NCBI GenBank assembly: GCA_949316495.1
Contig: OX439002.1
Location: 55,083,531 to 55,147,530, forward strand
Length of the DNA stretch: 64,000 bases
Reading direction: 5' to 3'
Origin: Amphiduros pacificus
Taxonomy: Eukaryota; Annelida; Polychaeta; Phyllodocida; Hesionidae
Shown here: one piece after another, positions 11,901 to 23,900 of the stretch
Numbering within the stretch: the stretch's first letter is position 1
How the letters are laid out: each line of letters opens with the position of its first letter
Position numbers and translations under genes: made by a program
Notes under the pieces: model-generated
The model's input: the letters and a program-made list of their open reading frames with translations, nothing else
Database searches by the model: none
Told to the model about the DNA's origin: nothing

Positions 11901-14900
11901 ATATTTTTTGTACTTGACAGATATCCATAAACCAAATCTTCATTGGGAGGAGCCACCCTTTGAATTTCAGATGTCAGTTTTACTTGGTATTGCCATAGAG
12001 GCTGGAATCTTGGAATCCAGCTATTTATAAACCTTTGTGAAAGTCATGCAAAATGAATTGCACACATATCCAATTAATTTGGCAAATTTCACCTAAATAC
12101 TACAGACTATATACAACCAATTAGGAGCATTAAGGTAAAATGTATATTTGCCTTTTTATGAACAATAATAAAAGTGACATATTTCTCAGACAGGGCGGCC
12201 TTTCCATCTCTCCTGCTACATTAACATTCAACATGCACGACACCCAGAGACATTTAATATAGTTTAAATATCTCTGCTTTACCACACATTTTGAAACAAT
12301 CCCAGCTAGCATGCCCATCCACCTTAAGTGAATCCTGTCTAAATATAAGTAATATTAATATATATAAGTAGAAGCATTAAGAGGATGATATTTACCTGTT
12401 GGTTGTTGGTATGAGGGTGTAGATGGTGGCGCTGTCGATGGCTGATTAGCAATGCTGGTCTGTAGATCCTTCATCAATTCTTCCTTCTCGGTTTTACGAG
12501 CAAAGCACAGATCACTCACTTTGCCTTGGAATTTCACAAGCAACTGGGTCAGGTCATTGTAGAACTGAAAAAGGTATATTCACTAATGTTATTTTTATTA
12601 TTTTGCAATTTATATTCATATATCTGGACAAATTCATGCAAAGTTTTTATTTGTGTCCTCTCATCAATGTATTTCACAATAATCTTTCCAGACTTTACTC
12701 TGTGATTATATTCATATTCAATAATTCAAGCTTTTGTTCAGAATTAAAATCTGTGACCTTTGCACTTAACTTAATTAAAGATCATGCTTTTGATTAAAGA
12801 AGAAATTGATTCTAAAATAGAGCATTATGTTTGTTACATTTGTAGATTTTCGTTGTTGAAATTTGGAATAAACAATAACTGACCTTTGTTCCTTCTTCCA
12901 GATTATTCTTCAATTCAGCAAAGCTGTCAAATGCTGCAGCGAGAGATTTGAGTTTATCTTCTCTCGATGCCCCTGCTCCCGTCTGAGACTTGGCTGCCAT
13001 AAACTGGTCATTGGCTCTCTGGAAAAACATAAAATCTTTATCTTTATAAATGGTTTTGAGTGGAATATAAATGAGTTTGAGTGGAATCAATTTTTTGATT
13101 TGTGGGTTATTATCCCTTTTTGACCTTTCCAGTGCAGTGATGGTCAAAAGAGAGAATAAAATATTGTTCAACATCTTTGCAAACATCCACATCCTAGTAT
13201 TCCTGTGATATTTATTTTAGCCTCGTCCACTGACTTGCCTAGTAGTCATCTGCTGTGAATGTGACTTTTTTGTCCTGTATACAACTTGCTCTCTCAGTGC
13301 ACTACCCACTCACCTGTATGTTTGCCAGCACTGATTCCTGTCTGTGAATGCTGTCTGTGACTTGTTCTCTCAGTGAACTATCCACTCACCTGTATGTTTG
13401 CCAGCACTGATTCCTGTCTGTGAATGCTGTCTGTGACTTGTTCTCTCAGTGCACTATCCACTCACCTGTATGTTTGCCAGCACTGATTCCTGTCTGTGAA
13501 TGCTGTCTGTGACTTGTTCTCTCAGTGAACTATCCACTCACCTGTATATTTGCCAGCACTGATTCCTGTCTGTGAATGCTGTCTGTGACTTGTTCTCTCA
13601 GTGCACTATCCACTCACCTGTATGTTTGCCAGCACTGATTCCTGTCTGTGAATGCTGTCTGTGACTTGTTCTCTCAGTGGACTGTATATTCTATCTAGCT
13701 CTGTGTTGGACAGGGTCTCATCATTTAGTGCCCCATCTGCTGCAAGGGCTCCCATAAATTTTGTAGCTGCAAACATATGCAATAATCTTTATAATCAATC
13801 CCAGTTTATTAACTAACTATAACAAGCATTCCTTACTCAAATTACTTTCTGAAATTTGTTTTTGTTTTGTTGTCAGAGAATAGCACCCAATAATTAGCAA
13901 TCAGAGCTTGTAAGATCTCCCAACTTGTGTACAACTTGATGCACAAAGACATGGTCTGCCATGATAGAGTGATCAGTGATATTGTTCTCTTTGTTTTGCA
14001 TCATATAAGATACCTCTATTATACTGATTGAAAAAATGTGATCATGATTTCTTTAGCAGAGAAAACAGAAAGGGGTGAAATCATAGACAAAGTTTGCCAT
14101 AATGAAATCACACAAGTCAAAATTAGTTAAATTCTGATTGCACAGGAATTTAAAACTGTGAGATATTGTTGTTTGGACATTTTTTTTCCGGGTGGAATCT
14201 CTTCATTGTTTGATAATGTACATTACTGAAAGTAATACTAAACACATCTGTGGGCTACAGGGAAGGTGTGAACAATGCTGAATTTTGTTTGTAAAGATAC
14301 AAAATGGTGCAAACAAAATATGAAGAAAAGTGTTAACATAGGTGCTGGGTAAAAAGTAATATGTCTCATATCTCTGTGGGACATAATCATCATAAATGAT
14401 GTTGTAATTTTCACACCATCCATACTCTCCTTTGCATCGGGCTCAGTATATAACACCCTCTCCGATTATGCAATTAGATATGTTCAAACAGGCCCGTTCC
14501 ATAAGCCCCGCCCCCAGAATGTGACCAGCTGCACGTGCACAATGCGATGACGTTATTACAGCCTCTGAGTCTGACGGCACATGCACAATACAATGACGTA
14601 ACTCAGATCTTTAGCTTATTATTAATCATGAGTGCCCAAATAGTACGACAATTGGTACCGTTATCGCCAGCCCTATATTGAAGAGGCCTAGTTAAGCTGG
14701 GTACACCAGTCAGTGTTTAATGCACAATCATCATACTCACTCATATCACATTTAGCATCTTTGACTTCCATTTCAATAGCATCTCTCTCAGCCTTTAGCG
14801 TCTCTGCCTTGGTGCACAGGTCCTTGAGCTCAGCAACAATCGGCGACCCCTGCAGAGCTGCTACTGGACTTCCTGATGGTAGCGCCCTCTCTATTTCAGA

Positions 14901-17900
14901 CTGAACAAATTTCGTACAAATGTTAAACAAGTTATTTCAAGATGATCATTTCAACATGTTGTGCTCAAAATCTCAAAGTCCATGATTATAATTTACGAGT
15001 AGCAGTTTTCTTGTCAAGAGGATTCCAGCCAATCAAAATGTAAAAAAATTAATCCAAAAATATCTGGGTCAGTATCATAAAAATTTAATATCATAAACTG
15101 TAGTAATTATAAAACTATCAATGATTCCTGTTCCTGAGGCCTTGGAAGCAGGGCTGAAATATTAAGTCACCTTTTCCAATGTAAAAAAATTTAAAATCTC
15201 GAGATAAGACACTTTTCGAAAAAAATTTCTGGTTTTAATCTGCTAAAAAAACGGGATGGGAACTCACGTCAGGTTGACTCAGCAGTTCAATGCCAGAACG
15301 ATGCTGCTCGTACCGTTCCCGAACAATGCTGTCTGCCCGTATGGCATTATCGATGATGCTGCGATACTTGGTTCCCTCGGCACGAATTGATTCTGTTAAC
15401 TTCTCTGAAGGTGTGCGTGTCCATCTCTCCTTAAACTGGCTTCTTAGCTGCTTGTCTGAAGTTTCTTCCTCATCCAACATACGAACAGCCTGGCCAAACC
15501 ACAAATGAATATTTATTTTTGTAAATAAATTTTTTTCTTTTCACACAATATGTGAGTGAAATTTGTAAACAAAAAATTCCCTCTCTGCCAATAAAGGCCA
15601 AATTAGTCTCATTATTTTCATTGTCCATTTGAACATGAAATTGTTCAGTGTTTTTTGTTGCATACTTTTAACTTCACCTTTAAATCTGTTAAGTCTTGGT
15701 CAGTGGTCTGTCTCTTTGTGGTAGTCGTGCCAACAAATTAAGTATATTTTATATTAAAGCACAAGTTTCTCCTACAACCACGATCTGCTGACCAATCAAA
15801 GAAGCCGAGATGATGACAATGATAGGGTTACAAAGACAACGATCAATGGGCACTTCAAATCAACCTCTCTTTTTTAGGACAAAATTCTGAACATAGACAG
15901 ATTTTTCCAGACTGATAATCTAACTCACCTCGTCTAGAAGTTCCCTGTTTCTTGTGAGCAGTTCGGGGAGGTCTGTCATCAGTTTGTTGATGTGCTGTGC
16001 TCCTCCCATTTCTCTCAGTTTGTTTGCCTTTTCTGTCAGTGAGGTGGGTATTTTACTACCAGAGAGGTCCTCTATGGCAGCCGGTAAGTTCATAGATGAC
16101 ATCACCCTGAATAAAGATATATAATCTGATATTATAGACATAATGTATTCAGAATATCTGTTTTATTATGGAACTCAATCTGACCACAAGAAGTAACTGC
16201 GATAAAGATCAAACTCCACCAGAGGGCGACATGGTGAACCTATCATTGTTTGCGTGTGCCTCTGGTAGACAGTGTGGATAAAGATGTACATTTTTAGATA
16301 AGCTTTGAAAGTATTTATATTGAGATCAAATATTAATCATAAAATATTACCCATTGAGGAGTTGTGTTGCTTCTCTGAGTCGTCCAATTTCCATGTTAAC
16401 AATCTCACTTCTACGAGCATCAAAGCCTACAAGGGCCTGATGAACAGCCAGAGGCACAACTTTCTCAAACAGGTCTACAACATAAAGCATTCCACTTTCA
16501 AATAAATGTCGAAAGGCTTTAATCATGCTGTCATATGAAATATCAAGTCAAATATGAAGTCATCGTTGCATTTTGAATAAGAACATATCTAGATTTGATA
16601 CACTAAAATTTATTTGTTTTTGCCATAATCATCTGTTCATGATTTTCCCTGGTTCATTAATATATTTGTAGATTGAAAGCACACTTTTGACGGTTGTCAT
16701 GGCAACAGAAATCAGTCATTATCTAATCAGATTAGAGGAAGGTCCCCAGGAGTGCATGTGTGCAATATCTAAGGTAAATGTCACACTACTGTGGCTGTAT
16801 CGTGCACACAAGTTGTTTACCTGGAAAATATCTGAAATCAGCAAAATATTCTATAGCCTTAAACTAAATTACCTGTGTCCTGTAAAGTAGTTTTATGATT
16901 TCATGCCTTATATTGACTAAACCAGAAAAAGTCTATCAATCAGCTTGTGACATTGAGAAGTAAGTCAAGGTCATTTGTGCAAGCCCTCCCAGGGAAATCC
17001 TTCAATGGCATGAATTTGAGGTAAAATACTTAATCCATAAAATATATTCCAAATGCTTAAGAGCTGTGCTGAGTATTGGATTTTTTTTGTAAAGATACTG
17101 AATATTTCCATGGATGGGAATATTTCCTTGCATATGAACATTTTCCGGAATTTAGTAAGCATTGAATAAGCAAGAATATTCATTGCAGCAATCAGAATAA
17201 CAGAAAAAATCCCCACTTGCAGTGTAAAAGCTATGCTTACAAAGTTAGCACAACTAAAAGGTCATTCTGCCTTTAATAGGCAACAAGGACAGACCGCAAT
17301 CTTTACAACAAATTACCTGTGAAGTTTTGACTTAGAGGTGATTTGAGTTCTGTGGCCTTGGCTACTGCAGCTTTGCCTACAGAAGCTAGACTCTTGGTAT
17401 CTGGAACACGTGCATGGTATATGAACTCATTGTCCTTCTCTGCTTCCTTTAATGCTCTTTGGATTCGTCCATTGTGTTCTACGAAAATAAATGTGCCACC
17501 CGCCCTTGTCTCAGCTGCGACCATCAGATCCTTTGCATGCTGAAAAATAAAACAGTAGATTCTCGTTATCTTCAAATTGGCACAGTAAATCCTCCTTGTT
17601 GAGGTCAAAGGTCAAACTGAAATGACGCACACCTACAACATAATATCATCATCTATAAAACGTTTACAAAGGTCTACATGCATATCTGTGTACATGCCAG
17701 ATTCACAGTTGGGTCTCACCTTTTACCTCATTTTGCTCACTCCCTATTTTCTTAAATTATGCTTATCAGCAGGGTTGGCACGTTTCTTCCGCTAGGCGGA
17801 AAAAACCGGACGAAAGGGCGGAAAAAACCGTCCCGGAAGAAACAGGTTTCTTCCGCTTAAAGCGGAAGAAACTGGAAGAAACTAGAAATAATTGGATTAA

Positions 17901-20900
17901 AGTTGAAATATTTACTAAAATGACTGTAAAATGGGTTTAGAATGCTTAGGAACAACTTTATTCAAATGGTCACACATGGGGGGGTTGGGGGTATGAATGT
18001 ATATGCAGGCTTACTGGATGGAAGAAACTTATCCTCCCGGAAGAAACTGGAAATAAATGGAAGAAAGTGGAAATATTTCATAAAATGATTATAGAATTGG
18101 TTTAGAATGCTAAGGAATGACTTAATTATATAAATGGAATACTATACATACATGAAACATATTCAAATTGTTACTCATGGGGGGTGGGGGCATGAATGTT
18201 TAGGCATGCTAGCTATGGATGGAAGAAACTAATATCTTACAGAACTTACAGAAGAAACTTATCACTGCTTTTTAAAACTGGTTTACTTTTAAGGTGTATT
18301 ATACTATAGATTGTTTTAAGTATAAATCATTGCTTTATTCTTTGTATGCCTGTTGTTGTCTTTGTGTGCCCATCCTAAATCATTAATACACAATACTACA
18401 AGTCATATGGGCAAAAAGGTAACCATATACACAAATCATTTCTTCCAAGTTTGTTCTCCTGTCCTGGAAGAAACAGGTTTCTTCTGGAAGAAACCCAAAC
18501 CTGCCTGAAACATACTTATGTATCATGTATACTCCACAACAAACAAAATAAATTTAACAAATTAACAATGTTTATCCACTTTCTTCCATGTTTCATCCAA
18601 GTTTCTTCCAGTTTCATCCAAGTTTCTTCCGGTTTCTTCCAGTTTCTTCCGGAAGAAAGTGGAAGAAACCGGACGAAATAGGTTTCTTCCACGTTTCTTC
18701 CGCTGTCCCGGAAGAAACAGGTTTCTTCCGGAAGAAACCCAACCCTGCTTATCAGTCAGAAAAATAGGAGTACATAAACTCTGAAATTTTTTCTTGATTG
18801 AGACATTATTTTTTACTGGAATAAAAAGTTTGTCCCTGATACTTATACCATTCATCAAAACGAATCATTTAACCAACTAGTCATCAACATTCATGATCCT
18901 CATAATAATTAAAAATGTCTGTCCCATTGACGAGTCACTAAATATTGTTTTCAACTTTTTTGTTGTGTTCAGTGTTGAGTGTTCATTGAGGCGTGACTGG
19001 TCACTAAAGCATGTAGTTCATCAATGATACCAATATCATTTGTTATTTTGCATAAGTCAACCAATATTTTCACTTGTTTATTCAGGCATGACTGGTCACT
19101 GAGGCACGACTAATCACTGATACCAAGTTTGAATGTTGAACAATAATCATGGTAAAAAACAGGTCAATTTTCTTTCCCTACAAAATGAGTAGGTCCTCAT
19201 TGAAATATGACTGTTCACTGCATCTTGGTTACCATCCCTACTCATTAATATGTATTATCCTACCAAAAATGATAGCTCTATCTATCAAGTCAAGAAATCA
19301 AGAAATAAAATTATTGTCGATATTTTCTTAAAAGTGTTCACCAATGCATGACTGCTCACTCAAGTATAAATATCATCATATCATCATCCATCCATTATAT
19401 TCACTTAATATCAAAATAAAAGTTTTTTTAAAAAGTGTTCACTGGGGCATAAATGGTCACTAAAGCATGATTTTTCAACATGCCCCTAAAGAGACCATTG
19501 TGATATACATTTCCACCAAGTGTCAAGTTTGGATTATTTATAATTCCAAATCTAATATTACTCTTAAGAATTAATGTATCATCCCACTACCAATGATAAG
19601 TCTATCTACGATAACCTATGAATATAGCTCATGGCTCTAAATATTGACAGACGGATGGACAGACAGACAGTAATTATATCCTAGTCTCACCGAAAGCTGT
19701 CACTGGCAAGACAAAATTAAAACATAGGCATCAGAGATGCATCAACCCTCAGCCCTGGTAACTTACTGCACAACATTCGCTCCACACAATATTTGTGAAC
19801 AAAACGTCACTGCACCAAGGCAAATTGATGCAGGGGTAAAAAAACCCATAAAATCTACTTCCTTTGATAGCTTATGTGTGTCAAGTATCATGAAACTGTC
19901 ATCATTTACTCTAGAATTATTTAGATGATTGGCCGGTGACCTTGAAAAGCAGGTTAAGGTCACCATCCATCAAACTCATCTGGGGACTTACCAGATGCTT
20001 ATGTGTGTCAATTCTCATGAAGCTGCCATTATTTGTTCTTGAGTTATTGCAATGACGTGGATTTGACACAATTGTCCCTGTGACCTTGAACATAGGCATC
20101 AGAGATGCATCAACCCTCAGCCCTGGTAACTCATTGCACAACATTCGCTCCACACAATATTTGTGAACAAAACGTCACTGCACCAAGGCAAATTGATGCA
20201 GGGGTAAAAAACCCATAAAATCTACTTCCTTTGATAGCTTAGGTGTGTCAAGTATCATGAAACTGTCATCATTTACTCTAGAATTATTGATATGGGCCTG
20301 TGACCTTGAAAAGCAGGTTAAGGTCACCGTCCATCAAACTCATCTGGAGTCTTCCCAGATTCTTATGTGTGTCAATTTTCATGAAGCTGCCATCATTTGT
20401 TCTTAAGTTATCACGATGACAAGGATGATTTCACATAATTGTCCCTGTGACCTTGAAATCAGGTGAAGGTCATGTTCCATCAAGAGAAGTCTGAGGTCTT
20501 CACCAGATGCTTGTGTGTGTCAAATCTCATAAAGCTGCCATCATTCGTTCTTGAGTTATTGCGATTCTTGGGATTTCACATAATTGTCCCTGTGACCTTG
20601 AAAAATAGGTCAAGGTCGCCGTCCACCGAACTAGTCCGAGGTTTTCACCAGATGCTTATGTGTGTAAAGTTTCATGAAGCTGCCATCATTTGTTCTTGAG
20701 TTATCACGATGACAAGGATGATTTCACATAATTATCCCTGTGACCTTGAAAAGTAGGTGAAGGTCATGTTTCAAAGAAAAAATTCTGAGGTCTTCACCAG
20801 ATGCTTGTGTGTGTCAAATCTCATAAAGCTGCCATCATTCGTTCTTGAGTTAATGCGATTCTTGGGATTTCACGTAATTGTCCCTGTGACCTTGAAAAAT

Positions 20901-23900
20901 AGGTCAAGGTCGCTGTCCACCAAACTAGTTTGAGGTTTTCACCAGATGCTTATGCGTGTAAAGTTTCATGAAGCTGCCATCATTTGTTCTTAAGTTATCA
21001 CAATGACAAGGATGATTTCACATAATTGTCCCTGTGACCTTGAAATCAGGTGAAGGTCATGTTCCATCAAGAGAAGTCTGAGGTCTTCACCAGATGCTTG
21101 TGTGTGTCAAATCTCATAAAGCTGCCATCATTCGTTCTTGAGTTATTGCGATTCTTGGGATTTCACATAATTGTCCCTGTGACCTTGAAAAATAGGTCAA
21201 GGTCGCCGTCTACCAAACTAGTCCGAGGTTTTCACCAGATGCTTATGCGTGTAAAGTTTCATGAAGCTGCCATCATTTGTTCTTGAGTTATCACGATGAC
21301 AAGGATGATTTCACATAATTATCCCTGTGACCTTGAAAAATAGGTAAAGGTCATGTTTCAAAGATAAAATTCTGAGGTCTTCACCAGATGCTTGTGTGTG
21401 TCAAATCTCATAAAGCTGCCATCATTCGTTCTTGAGTTATTGCGATTCTTGGGATTTCACATAATTGTCCGTGACCTTGAAAAATAGGTCAAGGTCGCCA
21501 TCCATCGAACTCATTCGAGGTTTTCACCAGATGCTTTTGTGTGTCAAGTTTCATGAAGCTGCCATCATTTGTTCTCGAGTTATCGCGATGACAAGATAAT
21601 TTCACATAATTGTCCCTGTGACCTTGAAATCAGGTGAAGGTCATGTTTCATAGAAAAATTATGAGGTCTTCACCAGATACTTATGTGTGTCAAATCTAAT
21701 AAAGCTACCATTATTAGTTCTTGAGTTATTGTGATTCTTGGGATTTCACATAATTGTCCCTGTGACCTTGAAAAATAGGTCAAGGTCGCCGTCCATCGAA
21801 CTCGTCCGAGGTTTTCACCAGATGCATATGTGTGTCAAGTTTCATGAAGCTGCCATCATTTGTTCTCGAGTTATCACGATGACAAGATGATTTCACATAA
21901 TTGTCCCTGTGACCTTGAAAAGTAGGTGAAGGTCATGTTTCATAGAAAAAATTCTGAGGTCTTCACCAGATACTTATGTGTGTCAAATCTCATAAAGCTA
22001 CCATTATTCGTTCTTGAGTTATTGTGATTCTTGGGATTTCACATAATTGTTCCTGTGACCTTGAAAAATAGGTCAAGGTCGCCGTCCATCAAACTCGTCC
22101 GAGGTTTTTACCAGATGCATATGTGTGTCAAGTTTCATGAAGCTGCCATCATTTGTTCTTGAGTTATCGCGATGACAAGGATGTTCGCTACAGACATACA
22201 TACATACATACATACATACCCACGCCAGGAGTACTGCAATACCCTCAGCCTGATTACATCAGGGGCTGAGGGTAAAAAGGAGGTGAAGGTCACCATTCAT
22301 CAAACTCTTTTGGGGTCTTTACCAGATGCTAATGTGTGTCAAATCTCATAAAGCTGCCATATTTGTTCTTGAGTTATTGCGATTTTTGGGATTTCACATA
22401 ATTGTCCCTGTGACCTTGAAAAGAAGGTGAAGGTCATGTTTCATAGAAAAAAATTCTGATGTCTTAACCAGATGCTTATGTGTGTCAAAGCTGCCATTAT
22501 TTGTTCTCGAGTTATAGCAATGATGGGGATTTCATGGTACAATTGTCCCTGTGACCTTGAAAAGTAGGTGAAGGTCATGTTCCATACAAAAATGTCTGAG
22601 GTCTACAACAGATGCGTCTACAACTTATGTGATGCCATCATTTGTTCAAGAGTTATTCTGATTCTTGGGATTTCACATAATTGTCCCTGTGACCTTGAAA
22701 AGTAAGTGAAGGTCGCTGTTCATCGAACTCGTCCAAGGTTTTCACCAGGTGCTTATGTGTGTCATGAAGCTGCCATCATTTGTTCTCGAGATATTGTGAT
22801 GACAAGGATGATTTCACATAATTGTCCCTGTGACCTTGAAAAGTTGGTGAAGGTCATGTTTCATAGAAAAAATTCTGAGGTCTTCACAAGATGCTTATGT
22901 GTGTCAAATCTCATAAAGCTGCCATCATTCATTCTTGAGTCATTGCGATTCTTGGGATTTCACATAATTGTCCATGACCTTGAAAAATAGGTCAAGGACG
23001 CTGTCCATCGAACTCGTCCAAGGTTTTCACCAGATGCTTATGTGTGTCAAGTTTCATGAAGCTGCCATCATTTGTTCTCGAGTTATCGCGATGACAAGGA
23101 TTTCGCGACAGACAGACAGATGCTTATGTGTGTCAAATCTCATAAAGCTGCCATCATTCATTCTTGAGTTATTGCGATTCTTGGGATTTCACATAATTGT
23201 CCGTGACTTTGAAAAATAGGTCAAGGTCGCTGTCCATCAAACTCGTCCAAGGTTTTCACCAGATGCTTATGTGTGTCAAGTTTCATGAAGCTGCCATCAT
23301 TCGTTCTTGAGATATTGCGATGACAAGGATGATTTCACATAATTGTCCCTGTGACCTTGAAAAGTTGGTGAAGGTCATGTTTCATAGAAAAAATTTTGAG
23401 GTCTTCACCAGATTCTTATGTGTGCCAAATCTCATAAAGCTGCTATCATTCATTCTTGAGTTATTGCGATTCTTGGGATTTCACATAATTGTCCCTGTGA
23501 CCTTGAAAGGTCACTGTCCATCGAACTTGTCCAAGGTTTTCACCAGATGCTTATGTGTGTCAAGTTTCATGAAGCTGCCATCATTTGTTCTTGAGTTATC
23601 GCGATGACAAGGATTTCGCGACAGACAGACAGACATGCATACATACCCACGCCAGGAGTACTGCAATACCCTCAGCCTGATTACATCAGGGGCTGAGGGT
23701 AAAAAGCTGTTAATCACTGCAACCCAAATTTTGTTGCATGTTCCAATAATGGCATGTCAGGCCTATTTTCAGGAGAGATGAATACCTTGAGTCGTGCAAT
23801 CTCTTCTCCAAACTCCTTGTTCTCTTTTGCCACCATGCTCTGGTAATACTCAGCGAGGGCATGATAAGCGGCCTGCTTCCCTGCAACGCTTGATATCCAA

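Noticed and set aside
13281-13682. Regular spacing of short repeats as a CRISPR-like array
   Set aside because: The units are contiguous with no unique spacers, and they copy an exon end of an animal gene; the genome is eukaryotic.
18562-18858. 98-codon minus frame with [11 protein letters not shown] and [10 protein letters not shown] repeats
   Set aside because: Translation of the GGAAGAAAC motif array of the hAT miniature element.
20463-23607. Several 78-95 codon plus-strand frames with similar sequence ([14 protein letters not shown]...)
   Set aside because: They lie in the tandem core of the 19745-23700 repeat and differ only as the repeat units do; no start context or splice logic.
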